A stretch of 8,285 bases of DNA. Origin: Nitrospirota bacterium. Its GTDB lineage: Bacteria > Nitrospirota > Nitrospiria > Nitrospirales > UBA8639. Positions 1 to 6,900 of the stretch are shown piece by piece. A program made the translations under genes and the position numbers. The DNA is taken from assembly GCA_003228495.1 (NCBI GenBank), contig QIDY01000332.1, positions 1 to 8,285 on the forward strand. Reading direction: 5' to 3'. The notes under the pieces are model-generated. The model worked only from the letters and a program-made list of their open reading frames with translations. It was not told the origin of the DNA and did no database searches. Within the stretch, counting starts at the first letter, position 1. The number at the start of each line of letters is the position of its first letter.

Positions 1-2
1 TG

Positions 3-83
3 TGGGAAATTGCCGAGCATTTAGGTGTGCATTATTCTACCGTCAGTCGGTTGTTGCGTCGTGCTGAAGAACAAGACTCATAA
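3..83 (+). CDS. C-terminal end of a REP-associated/IS200-like transposase (partial, 5' end outside window)
   Basis: Only the last 26 codons are present, ending in TAA at 81-83. They read as a compact helix-turn-helix, with EIAEHLGVHYSTVSRLLRR as the recognisable core: a first helix, a Gly-containing turn, then a recognition helix starting at YSTVSR. This ending is typical of long COG1943 (TnpA_REP/Y1-type) proteins, in which a DnaA-like or sigma-like HTH follows the catalytic HUH domain. The catalytic part lies off the left edge, so whether the gene is intact cannot be judged. A different HTH protein with the same ending, such as a small regulator, remains possible. The family assignment is inferred from this motif alone. 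Confidence 0.5.
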   Translation, partial: WEIAEHLGVHYSTVSRLLRRAEEQDS

Positions 84-86
84 AGG

Positions 87-115
87 TTGAATAAATTAGG
101 GGCTTTGGCTATTGC
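87..115 (+). promoter_or_regulatory. Possible sigma-70 promoter for the DoxX-family gene
   Basis: TTGAAT (87-92) and TATTGC (110-115) are separated by 17 bases, just after the stop of the upstream gene and about 35 bases before the ATG at 149. The -35 matches consensus in four positions, but the -10 matches in only three, so this is a weak candidate. Confidence 0.22.
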
Positions 116-148
116 TCATTGAATTTTTGAGAATGTGAGAGAGAAACT

Positions 149-511
149 ATGAAGGGCATAATCAAGATTGCACTATGGGTAGTACTGGGTGTGATGTTCA
201 TCATGGCAGGGGGAGCCAAGCTTATGGGGAATCATTCCCAGGTGGAACATTTTTCGCAATGGGGCTATCCACTTTGGTTTTTATATTTGACTGGGATGAT
301 TGAAGTGGGTGGAGGAATCTGCTTGTTTATCCCGAAAGCACAATTTTACGGCATCGTAGTGCTAAGTATTACAATGGTTGGGGCGGCATTGACGCATCTT
401 AGGGCTGGCGAAATGGGAGCCTTCCCCGTTCCTGTAGTGCTTCTCTGTCTTTTGGCCATGCTGGCGTGGACCATGCGAAAACCGCTGAAAAAGAATGGCA
501 AGGATCAATAG
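149..511 (+). CDS. DoxX-family small integral membrane protein
   Basis: This 120-residue protein has the four-helix layout of the DoxX/DoxX_2 superfamily, with hydrophobic segments near residues 7-26, 42-61, 66-84 and 93-108. The conserved features are visible: an AGGAKLMG motif at the end of helix 1 (residues 20-27), FSQWGYP before helix 2 (35-41), Glu52 within GMIEVGGGICL, and His83 at the end of helix 3. The C-terminus is short and basic (RKPLKKNGK), which suggests a cytoplasmic tail. Family members are inner-membrane proteins, some linked to thiol or redox stress, but most have no defined role, so no specific function is assigned. A purine-rich GAGAGAG (137-143) lies 5 bases before the ATG and is a weak ribosome binding site. 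The kinase gene downstream is probably not functionally coupled. Confidence 0.82.
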   Translation: MKGIIKIALWVVLGVMFIMAGGAKLMGNHSQVEHFSQWGYPLWFLYLTGMIEVGGGICLFIPKAQFYGIVVLSITMVGAALTHLRAGEMGAFPVPVVLLCLLAMLAWTMRKPLKKNGKDQ

Positions 512-544
512 CATTCTGAAAGGGCAATCTAGGGAGGTTGACGC

Positions 545-607
545 ATGACTGGGTTATTTGTACTGCTCAAGGGGATTGATAGCGCGAGGAATATTGTCTT
601 CAACTAA
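545..607 (+). CDS. Possible 20-codon leader peptide ahead of the histidine kinase
   Basis: A strong Shine-Dalgarno sequence, AGGGAGG (531-537), sits 7 bases before an ATG at 545. That ATG opens a 20-codon frame ending in TAA at 605-607. The peptide begins MTGLFVLLKG and shows no recognisable domain. It ends 31 bases before the kinase ATG at 639 and lies in a different frame from the kinase. It could be a leader whose translation affects the kinase message, a degraded gene start, or chance. The main support is that its ribosome binding site is as good as any in the window. Confidence 0.3.
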   Translation: MTGLFVLLKGIDSARNIVFN

Positions 608-624
608 CTCTGGGAACAAGTATC

Positions 625-630
625 AAGGAG
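625..630 (+). promoter_or_regulatory. Ribosome binding site that sets the kinase start
   Basis: AAGGAG lies 8 bases before the ATG at 639. An in-frame TTG at 558 would add 27 residues that resemble no domain, and no comparable site places it as the start, so the ATG at 639 is preferred. Confidence 0.65.
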
Positions 631-638
631 TACCGGGT

Positions 639-1439
639 ATGGGGAAAGATCCAAAAGCCCAAAGCATTAGCTCAATTCTCAAGGCAAAAGTAGAGCTGGA
701 AGAGGCGCTGTTGCAAATTGAACAGTTGCCGGCTTTTGATACGGATACTATCAGTTTTGCCGCTCATGCCTTAAATAATTATCTTACCGTGAGTTTTGTG
801 ACGGTCGACCTCATACGCACAACGCTGAAAGATCATCCGGATCCCCAAATTCATACCTGGCTGGAGGCGTTGCAGCATGTGAGTAATTTGATGACGCATA
901 CCGTCAGTCAATTGGTGAATACCTCGGCACCCGGAAAATTCCAATTCAAATTCGAAAAGGTGAATTTGCCTGTCTTTGTGCAAAGAGGGTGTAATTACTA
1001 TCAACGTATTGCCGAACGGAAGCAGATCCGGATTGCTTTCAAGAAAGAGGGCGAAGTGCCCCCTGTCTGGGCAGATCGCGTGGCTGCGGGTGCGGTATTG
1101 GACAATCTCCTGTCTAATGCCGTGAAGTACTCAAAGCCTGGAAAGGAGATCCAGGTCACCGTTAGCGAGGAGCCAGTTTATGGAATTTGTCATGTACAAG
1201 ATGAAGGCCCCGGCCTGAGCCTCGATGATCAAGCGAGGTTGTTCCAAAAGGGTGTCTGTCTCAGTGCGGTTCCAACGGGAGGAGAAACATCAACAGGCTA
1301 TGGTCTGGCCGTGGCCAAGGGGCTCATTGATGAGCTGGGTGGCAAGATTTCGTGCCAAAGCGAATTCGGTCGAGGTTCCTGCTTTTCCATTTACTTGCCA
1401 TTTTATCGAGAAGAGCTTCATCGTTCAAAACAGGGCTAG
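639..1439 (+). CDS. Soluble, sensor-less histidine kinase (HisKA-like plus HATPase_c)
   Basis: From the ATG at 639 the protein has 266 residues and no signal peptide or membrane segment, so it should be cytoplasmic. A short N-terminal helical stretch (residues 10-30) leads into the dimerisation/phosphoacceptor region. His43 sits in HALNNYLTV, which resembles the HDxNNxLTxI H-box of hybrid-type kinases rather than the usual SHELRTPL. The ATP-binding domain is complete: N-box LDNLLSNAVKYS (154-165), G1 box DEGPGL (188-193), an F-box-like LFQKG (201-205) and G2 box GYGLAVAK (220-227), then GGKISCQSEFGRGSCFSIYLP. There is no PAS, GAF, HAMP or receiver domain and no adjacent response regulator, so the signal and partner are unknown. 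It may be one part of a split or orphan phosphorelay, or a phosphatase-type regulator. The kinase fold is certain; autophosphorylation is inferred from the intact motifs. Confidence 0.9.
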   Translation: MGKDPKAQSISSILKAKVELEEALLQIEQLPAFDTDTISFAAHALNNYLTVSFVTVDLIRTTLKDHPDPQIHTWLEALQHVSNLMTHTVSQLVNTSAPGKFQFKFEKVNLPVFVQRGCNYYQRIAERKQIRIAFKKEGEVPPVWADRVAAGAVLDNLLSNAVKYSKPGKEIQVTVSEEPVYGICHVQDEGPGLSLDDQARLFQKGVCLSAVPTGGETSTGYGLAVAKGLIDELGGKISCQSEFGRGSCFSIYLPFYREELHRSKQG

Positions 1440-1597
1440 TATTCTACCATCCGGAACATAGTGAAAAGAACCGAGCTGGGGTATTGTGAAACCTAAGAAA
1501 GAATTTCACTAACCATCAGAGAAGAAATACACGGACAAGTGCTTCTTGATTGCCTTGGAAGATGGACGTACTTTAGTGGCATGAGTTCCGAAGGCTG

Positions 1598-2704
1598 GTG
1601 TCGAAAGTGAGAGCCTTCCGTATCAATAAATGGACCAAGGTCGTTATCGGCGCCTGGTGTTTGTTGGCATTGGGTGAAAATGCTGTGGCTCAACTGAGCG
1701 ATCTACGTCATTCCCGGGTTCCTCTTCCAGGTTTATCTGATACCTCACGAGTGGGAATCTCTGTTGAAATAGGTCCGACTCAGAACTTCATTAATCCAGC
1801 ATTCATTATTGCAGCACTTCAACCCCGCCTGGAGAGGATGGGCTATAGCGTGGTGCGTGCCTCCACTCATTCTCCCGACGGTCTATGGCTTCAGGTAGAT
1901 TGTCAGTCTCTTCCAGAGAAAAAAAGCTTTTCTCCTCGGGATATTTCAAGGTCTTCCTTACGAAAGGCCCCAGGGTTTGGACCTCCCTGTCAGATTGCCT
2001 ATTCCTATCACCGAGAAGTTATCCCCTGGAAAAACGTAGATCGATTTATTTATTCCGAAAGTGTTTCCACGATGAAGGAAGTCGTGCAAATAGCCGGGAC
2101 CTTAAAGCCAAGGGAATGCGTGAAGCAGTTCTTTCGCCTGTACGATTTTCCGGTTTTACTGGCAGCGGAATGGGGTCATGTCAATCGATTACTACACGTC
2201 TTAAACCATCCGGATACCCAGGTTTCTCGACAGCGTTTGATTATTAAGTTATTAGGGGAAACTCAGGCGGATAAGGGGTATCCGGTACTCTTGGCAAAGC
2301 TTCGAGATGGTCCAGTAGCCAGGGAAGCCGCCGAAGCTTTAGGGTTTTTTGGCCTTCGTGCACAATCTCATTTACTTCCAATTCTACAAGATGGATCAGA
2401 TCTGCAACTCCAAACTGCTGCTGCCAAGGGTCTTGGGATGATTGCCGCGGCGACTGGCAACAGTCAGCACACTTTGCTCTATATGAAGATGGTGGCGGAC
2501 TCGACTCTCGATATCCGTGTGCGGACAGAATTGGTCTGGGCTTTGGGGAAGGCTCCGGATATGCAAGCCTTACCAATGTTACTTCGATTAGAGCAACATA
2601 TCTGGACCGATCATTCTCATGATCCACATCTCCAAGAATTCCGAGAAGCAGTAGATTGGACTATCCGTGAAGTGAAACAAGGGGGGCATGGAGATGATTA
2701 TTGA
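1598..2704 (+). CDS. Exported HEAT-repeat protein of unknown function
   Basis: This 368-residue protein has an N-terminal signal peptide: a basic region with K3, R5, R8 and K11, a hydrophobic core near residues 15-25, and a likely cleavage AVA|Q after residue 31. The mature protein should be periplasmic or outer-envelope. Residues about 50-135 form an alpha/beta-looking stretch (VGISVEIG, then LQPRLERMGYSVVRA) that I do not recognise. From about residue 200 to 350, helical pairs with HEAT/PBS-lyase-like signatures appear: VAREAAEALGFFG (starting at 240), LQTAAAKGLGMIA and IRVRTELVWALGKA. Such repeats usually form protein-binding scaffolds. The start is GTG 1598; a second GTG at 1607 would keep the signal peptide and cannot be excluded. 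Neither has a strong ribosome binding site. No partner gene is evident nearby. Confidence 0.75.
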   Translation: MSKVRAFRINKWTKVVIGAWCLLALGENAVAQLSDLRHSRVPLPGLSDTSRVGISVEIGPTQNFINPAFIIAALQPRLERMGYSVVRASTHSPDGLWLQVDCQSLPEKKSFSPRDISRSSLRKAPGFGPPCQIAYSYHREVIPWKNVDRFIYSESVSTMKEVVQIAGTLKPRECVKQFFRLYDFPVLLAAEWGHVNRLLHVLNHPDTQVSRQRLIIKLLGETQADKGYPVLLAKLRDGPVAREAAEALGFFGLRAQSHLLPILQDGSDLQLQTAAAKGLGMIAAATGNSQHTLLYMKMVADSTLDIRVRTELVWALGKAPDMQALPMLLRLEQHIWTDHSHDPHLQEFREAVDWTIREVKQGGHGDDY

Positions 2705-2766
2705 ACTGGCTGGCACTTCTGAGCGAATTTAGAATGTGTATTGATCGTGTTTCGGGGTGACAACCC

Positions 2767-3231
2767 ATGTTGGACATTGTTCTTTACGAACCCGAAATTC
2801 CCCCAAATACAGGGAATGTCATTCGCCTCTGTGCCAATACAGGATTTGGCTTGCATCTGATTCACCCGTTGGGCTTTGAATTAGATGACAAGCGCGCTCG
2901 TCGCGCCGGGTTGGATTATCATGAGCTGGCCCGTATGAAAGATTATCCTACGTGGCAAGATTATTTGACGGCTAGAAATCCTATTCGAATATTTGGCATT
3001 ACGACCAAGGGTCAAAGGGCCTATCATGATGTGTTATTTGAGCCTGGCGATGCGTTGGTATTTGGTCCAGAAACGCGGGGTCTGCCCACTTATTTCCTAG
3101 ACGTTCTTCCCCCTACGCACCTCTTGCGCATTCCGATGCGGCCTGACTGCCGCAGTTTAAATTTAAGTAATGCGGTTGCAGTCTTGGCCTATGAAGCCTG
3201 GCGCCAGCTGCAGTTTGCCGGGGCGAAATAA
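2767..3231 (+). CDS. trmL: tRNA (cytidine(34)/uridine(34)-2'-O)-methyltransferase TrmL
   Basis: TrmL transfers a methyl group from S-adenosylmethionine to the 2'-O of the wobble nucleotide, classically in the tRNA-Leu isoacceptors CAA and cmnm5UAA. The 154-residue length is close to the roughly 157 residues of the E. coli enzyme and covers a single SPOUT domain with no extra RNA-binding domain. Family motifs are in order: LYEPEIPPNTGN (6-17), RLCANTG (20-26), DDKRARRAGLDYHE (40-53), FGPETRGLP (99-107), and the trefoil-knot SAM-binding elements IPM (122-124) and RSLNLSNAVAV (129-139). A GGGGTGA (2755-2761) sits 5 bases before the ATG. The gene lies 62 bases after the HEAT-repeat gene in the same direction and is convergent with pdxB. 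Co-transcription with the upstream gene is possible but not shown. Confidence 0.95.
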   Translation: MLDIVLYEPEIPPNTGNVIRLCANTGFGLHLIHPLGFELDDKRARRAGLDYHELARMKDYPTWQDYLTARNPIRIFGITTKGQRAYHDVLFEPGDALVFGPETRGLPTYFLDVLPPTHLLRIPMRPDCRSLNLSNAVAVLAYEAWRQLQFAGAK

Positions 3232-3405
3232 GATACGCGAAAAGGTTTAGGAATGGTATAAAACGAGAAAGCTAAAAGTGTCAGGCCCATTTTTTACCCT
3301 CTTCCAATTATCCTCTTCCGTGGGCCGAGTGGAGTTGGCGTGTCTGAGTTGCAATATAATCTACACTAGAGTTGTTTGCGGGGAGAGACGGCGTGGTGTA
3401 GCCTT

Positions 3406-4572
3406 TTATGGTTCCTCGCTGATTTCTGAAAACCCTAATTCCGTTATCATCTGTTGCAGTTTATTCCTGTGCTTGAGAAGTTTTACAGTGGTTCTGTAGA
3501 ATTCTCGACGAACCGGATAGTGCTTGCGGAGTTCGTCGAACAATTTTGGTCTTTCTTCGGGAGCGGCGGTCAGTAATTTTTGCATTCGATGAAAATCGGC
3601 CTCTAAATCATACACATTTGTGACTATCTCTCGTATTTGCTCTTCATCGGGCTGATGTTCGGTGTTCATTTTGATTGAGGGTACAATCGGCAGAGGAAGG
3701 GACTGCAACGGAGTCCAGGTGGGTTCTATACTCAGATGTTTGCACAGCGCCGTGTAGATCATGAAGGTGCCATTGGCTTTGCCATCGAGGGAGTGGCCGG
3801 CGATATGGGGGGTTCCGAGATTAACGGCTTCGAAGAGGTTCCAATCGATATCGGGTTCGTGCTCCCATACGTCGAGGACTGTCGGGCCGATTCGCTTGTG
3901 TGTGATCGCGTTCAATAGTGCGTCTGTGTCGACAACTTCTCCCCGGGCGGCATTGATGAAGATGGCTGAGGGCTTCAGCCATTTGAACGTGTGCTTGTTG
4001 AGTAAATGGTACGTTGGATGATGTCCCTTGGTCGTTAAGGGCGTATGTAGCGTGACGACATCGCAGTCGAGGGTTTCTTCTAACGAGCAGTGATCAAACT
4101 GGCCCGTTTCGGCTAAGGGTGGATCATTGAGGACAGGGTGCAAACCTAGTGCCTCGGCTTTCTGTTTGACCAGCTTGCCGATGTTCCCCACTCCCACAAT
4201 ACCGATGGTTTTTCCCTCAAGCCCAAAGCTGTGCTGTTTTGCGAGGAGCAGCAAGGACGCGATGATGTATTCGGCTACCGAATTGGCATTTGCCCCAGTG
4301 GCCGAGGCGAACGCGATGTTTTGGGCGTTGAGGTATGACGTATCGATATGATCAACTCCTGCGGACGCGGTTCCGACAAATTTCACGGGACTGCCTTGCA
4401 ATAAGGCTTCATCGACCTTGGTAATTGATCGCACAAGTAAGACATGGGTGTTTTTAAGGGCAGTTGCGGTAATGGCTCGGCCAGGTAGGAACGTGATGTT
4501 GCCCAGTTTCTCGAAAGCCTCTTTCACATAGGGGATGTTTTCTCCGGCAAGGATGTTGATCGGTTTTTTCAT
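3406..4572 (-). CDS. pdxB: Erythronate-4-phosphate dehydrogenase PdxB
   Basis: PdxB oxidises 4-phospho-D-erythronate to 2-oxo-3-hydroxy-4-phosphobutanoate, the second step of the DXP-dependent pyridoxal 5'-phosphate pathway. The 388 residues match the family size (E. coli 378). The D-2-hydroxyacid dehydrogenase layout is clear: an N-terminal substrate domain with ILAGENIPYVKEAF, VRSITKV (47-53) and FVGTASAGVDHID (65-77), then the Rossmann motif GVGNIG (127-132) followed by NDPP. The catalytic triad is Arg210 (NAARGEVVD), Glu239 (DVWEHEPD) and His256 (PHIAGHSLDGKANGT). The opening, the DPP motif after the Rossmann strand and the C-terminal dimerisation region (about 285-388) favour PdxB over SerA, which has an ACT domain absent here. 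The start ATG at 4570-4572 lacks a strong ribosome binding site. It is divergent from the VKOR gene across 222 bases. Confidence 0.88.
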   Translation of the reverse strand: MKKPINILAGENIPYVKEAFEKLGNITFLPGRAITATALKNTHVLLVRSITKVDEALLQGSPVKFVGTASAGVDHIDTSYLNAQNIAFASATGANANSVAEYIIASLLLLAKQHSFGLEGKTIGIVGVGNIGKLVKQKAEALGLHPVLNDPPLAETGQFDHCSLEETLDCDVVTLHTPLTTKGHHPTYHLLNKHTFKWLKPSAIFINAARGEVVDTDALLNAITHKRIGPTVLDVWEHEPDIDWNLFEAVNLGTPHIAGHSLDGKANGTFMIYTALCKHLSIEPTWTPLQSLPLPIVPSIKMNTEHQPDEEQIREIVTNVYDLEADFHRMQKLLTAAPEERPKLFDELRKHYPVRREFYRTTVKLLKHRNKLQQMITELGFSEISEEP

Positions 4573-4794
4573 TTGTTTGCGGTCCGCCTAGACGTAAGTT
4601 GTGTGTTTCGGAGGTCTTTACTCATAGTATCACGACACTTCAAACGCGTCTTGCTTGAAATTGTAGCCACTCATTGTGACTTACTGGGAGATCGGTCTCA
4701 TTGCTTTCTCCCTAGGGTTTTGATATTCCTTTTCAAAGACTTGAACAGAAACTTTGCAAATTTTCATCAGTTGCAGCTGACAAAGGAATAACCA

Positions 4795-5682
4795 ATGGCC
4801 AAGCGGAGTAAACGGCAGCAGTCTGTAATTTCCGAATCTGAATCCAGCCCTTCGGGTCATTCTCCGACTCGCAGCCCCAAGTCAACGGCAGCACTGGATA
4901 TGATTCTGCTCGGGCTTGCGGGAGTCGGAATTCTCCTCACGACGTATCTTACCTATGTTGCGTGGTTTGAGGCCCATCCGGCCTTCTGTATCGAGGGCTC
5001 CGGATGCGACTTGGTCCAGGCCAGTCGATGGTCGACCCTGCTCGGCATGCCGATGGCTTTCTGGGGCTTGCTTACCTATTTGGTGATGGCGCGGCTGATT
5101 TGGCGTGGCCGCAAGAAACTCGGTAGCTGGACAATATTAGTGTTCGTCGCGGTCTGCGGGTTTGCGATTAGTGCCTATCTCACCGTTGTTTCGGTAATAG
5201 AGATTGAGGCCACCTGTCCTTATTGCCTTGTCTCCTTCACCATCATTACCATCATTATGATCCTCACGCTCGTTCGGCAGCCTCCTAACTGGTTGACTTC
5301 GTTGAAGGAAGCGCTCGTGATTGCGGCCCTACTTGTTGGGGGCTTGCATTTGCACTATAGCGGTGTGTTTGATGCTGCGGCGGGTCCCGAAGATCCCCAG
5401 CTTCAGGCATTGGCTACTCATCTGGCTAACACGGGTGTCAAATTTTATGGAGCCTACTGGTGTCCTCGTTGCCAGGAGCAGAAGGCTATGTTCGAAGCCT
5501 CGGCCAAGCGGCTACCTTATGTCGAGTGCAGCTCTGGGGGCCGTGGCAGTGCTCTCACCAAAGCTTGTGCAGCTGAGAAAATCCGCAGTTATCCAACCTG
5601 GACCATTGGCGACCGTCGCCTCACCGGTCTACAAACTCCCCGCTCTCTTGCGTCCGCCTCCGGCTTTAACTGGAAAAAGTAA
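4795..5682 (+). CDS. VKOR-thioredoxin fusion, periplasmic disulfide-forming oxidoreductase
   Basis: Bacterial VKOR replaces DsbB: it passes electrons from an oxidant, here the fused thioredoxin-like domain, to membrane quinone, so exported proteins gain disulfides. The 295 residues start with a basic, Ser-rich cytoplasmic tail (1-33). Membrane helices then lie near 35-57, 81-102, 112-135, 145-160 and 172-187. The VKOR cysteines are all present: Cys65 and Cys71 in the FCIEGSGCDL loop, and the quinone-reducing pair Cys141/Cys144 in CPYC. The C-terminal thioredoxin-like domain (about 205-290) has Cys223 and Cys226 in YWCPRCQEQK and a cis-proline motif SYPTW. This is the architecture of the cyanobacterial enzyme. 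AAAGGA (4782-4787) lies 7 bases before the ATG. It is oriented away from pdxB. The secreted protein downstream is 230 bases away and probably a separate unit. Confidence 0.93.
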   Translation: MAKRSKRQQSVISESESSPSGHSPTRSPKSTAALDMILLGLAGVGILLTTYLTYVAWFEAHPAFCIEGSGCDLVQASRWSTLLGMPMAFWGLLTYLVMARLIWRGRKKLGSWTILVFVAVCGFAISAYLTVVSVIEIEATCPYCLVSFTIITIIMILTLVRQPPNWLTSLKEALVIAALLVGGLHLHYSGVFDAAAGPEDPQLQALATHLANTGVKFYGAYWCPRCQEQKAMFEASAKRLPYVECSSGGRGSALTKACAAEKIRSYPTWTIGDRRLTGLQTPRSLASASGFNWKK

Positions 5683-5898
5683 GTCATCTAATCCAAAATC
5701 ATCCAGGTGGTGGGGACCTGACCTTTCTTCTGGAACTTTTTTGTTGTCTATTCAGGATTAGAAATTTAGTTTTTCCTAGAATGCTTTGGACTTACCACTA
5801 AAGTGTTATTGAAAACCTGCCGAGAAGAAGCGATTAAGGGCGAGTATTGCAAAGTTGATGAAATGGAGCGATACTTAAAAAAAGAAACTCAACATACA

Positions 5899-5905
5899 GG
5901 GGAGG
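5899..5905 (+). promoter_or_regulatory. Ribosome binding site that sets a GTG start
   Basis: GGGGAGG, near-perfect anti-16S complementarity, ends 7 bases before the GTG at 5913. This picks that GTG as the start and supports the reading frame as a real gene. Confidence 0.6.
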
Positions 5906-5912
5906 TAATCTG

Positions 5913-6386
5913 GTGCGGTCCCGATTACGTGTTTTCCTGTTTCTTCTTTCGTGCATTCTCTCTATCGGTTTGTCTTTTACTGTTCTCTGGGCGAGTCCTA
6001 CCTTTTTGAACCGCCAAGCTTACCCCCTCCCTCTTGGGTTAAATGAAATCGGACAGTTCCATAATAATGACTTAAAGACTTTTGAAGTGTGGACACAATG
6101 GAGCAATCCTTCCAATGAGAAAATTGTCGTCAAGGTGGCCTTTTCGTTTTATGATAGAGATTCTGCGGATTCTCAGTTAGGAGAAGATGGGAAGGATGAT
6201 CTTCTTATGACCGTCACAGAGTCCGTGACAATCCCTGAGCAGACGAGTAACTGGGGGAAATATTTCCAGCTGACGGCGATTGGACAGAAACTCAACCAAG
6301 GGTTTGATCATCCCCAGGAAGGTGCCGGGTTAGAATTGTATCTCGATGCACAAGTCATCTCAGTGAAACATCTCCCTTCTGAATGA
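5913..6386 (+). CDS. Secreted protein of unknown function
   Basis: I do not recognise the family of this 157-residue protein. It begins with a clear signal peptide: a basic start (R2, R4, R6), a hydrophobic core over residues 7-25 and probable cleavage after WA (residue 27). An LLSC at residues 11-14 looks like a lipobox, but the hydrophobic core continues past it, so lipidation is unlikely. The mature part (about 130 residues) has alternating hydrophobic and polar stretches suggesting a beta-sandwich (KTFEVWTQWSNPS, then KIVVKVAFSFYDRDS and GLELYLDAQVISVKHL) and an acidic DGKDD patch. It has no cysteine after the signal peptide, so it is not itself a disulfide substrate of the upstream VKOR. 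The long gene-poor region after it suggests that transcription ends nearby, although no clear terminator is visible. Confidence 0.68.
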   Translation: MRSRLRVFLFLLSCILSIGLSFTVLWASPTFLNRQAYPLPLGLNEIGQFHNNDLKTFEVWTQWSNPSNEKIVVKVAFSFYDRDSADSQLGEDGKDDLLMTVTESVTIPEQTSNWGKYFQLTAIGQKLNQGFDHPQEGAGLELYLDAQVISVKHLPSE

Positions 6387-6708
6387 AGCTTGCTGTTTTC
6401 CTCTGTTCCGCTTTTCCTATTCTCCTTGAAAAATTTTGAGAAGTCTCGCATAGTTCTCGTCGGTGCCGAAGAGTACCAGAGCATTGGGGAAGCTTATCTC
6501 TGGTTAGGCAATTGAAATATGAGTGATGGAAATTCTATTATTCACCTTGGCGATTTATCTAAGCTCATTATAGTTTTGATTGAAAATTATCTGAGGCCTT
6601 TGGTGGGGTATTCCTCCCTTATCAAATTTGGCGAGTAGCTGAAGCAGAAAAAAATAAAAACGTTGCCTGGAATAGTTGTTTCCGAAATGCGAGCTAGCTA
6701 GGCACATT

Positions 6709-6776
6709 CCCTCAATAATAGTCCTTTGGTTATACTTTCGACTTTGAAGAAAAAAAACCAAGTATATTATTGAGGG
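6709..6776. repeat. Long inverted repeat, 12-bp perfect arms (hairpin or MITE-like)
   Basis: CCCTCAATAATA (6709-6720) is matched exactly by its reverse complement at 6765-6776. A second pair nests inside: TTGGTT (6726-6731) with AACCAA (6756-6761). The core is purine-rich, with an A-run at 6750-6757. As RNA or cruciform this would be a two-part stem with a loop of about 24 bases. It is too far (over 300 bases) from the upstream stop to be that gene's simple terminator. No target-site duplication is visible at the ends. Confidence 0.65.
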
Positions 6777-6852
6777 GTTCAAATAGAGGCTAACGAATTT
6801 CCATCCCGTTGGTCATGGTTCCGGAAGCGGACATTCATTCCCAAAAAACCAA

Positions 6853-6900
6853 GATAGATTCCCGATGAAAAATGTCGGGAATGACAAAAATGATAGATTC
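6853..6900. repeat. REP-like palindrome bordered by a 9-bp direct repeat
   Basis: ATTCCCGA (6858-6865) and TCGGGAAT (6875-6882) form a perfect 8-bp stem with a 9-base loop, followed by GAC. This resembles the ATTCCC...GGGAATGAC class of dispersed palindromes (REP-like; compare Neisseria dRS3, ATTCCC-N8-GGGAAT). GATAGATTC occurs at 6853-6861, overlapping the left arm, and again at 6892-6900. Dispersed status is inferred from this resemblance; only one copy is in the window. Confidence 0.5.

Noticed and set aside
3284..3326. GGCCCA/TGGGCC inverted repeat between trmL and pdxB as a shared terminator
   Set aside because: The 6-bp stem has a 31-base loop and no T-run follows it on either strand.
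3278..3499. 73-codon + strand frame between trmL and pdxB
   Set aside because: It overlaps the 3' end of pdxB, has no ribosome binding site and encodes a low-complexity Cys/Leu/Ser-rich peptide unlike a real protein.
4573..4791. 72-codon + strand frame in the pdxB-VKOR divergent gap
   Set aside because: It has no ribosome binding site or recognisable feature. The gap is expected to hold two divergent promoters, though I could not pick convincing -35/-10 pairs on either strand.
5704..5742. Possible terminator after the VKOR gene: CAGGT...ACCTG hairpin followed by a T-run
   Set aside because: The stem is only 5 bp and the T-run starts about 16 bases after it, so it does not have the form of an intrinsic terminator.
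5770..6009. Overlapping frame with charged, gene-like residues around 5803-5930 (starts GTG 5803)
   Set aside because: It has no ribosome binding site, and its second half is the out-of-frame shadow of the secreted protein's signal peptide. The first 40 codons could be a remnant of a small gene, but nothing supports that.
6555..6782. 75-codon - strand frame in the gene-poor region
   Set aside because: It includes the inverted repeat and an AT-rich tract, encodes a low-complexity peptide and has no ribosome binding site.
6771..6795. GGTTCAAAT resembling a tRNA T-loop
   Set aside because: The flanking bases do not form a T-stem, and there is no acceptor or anticodon arm around it.
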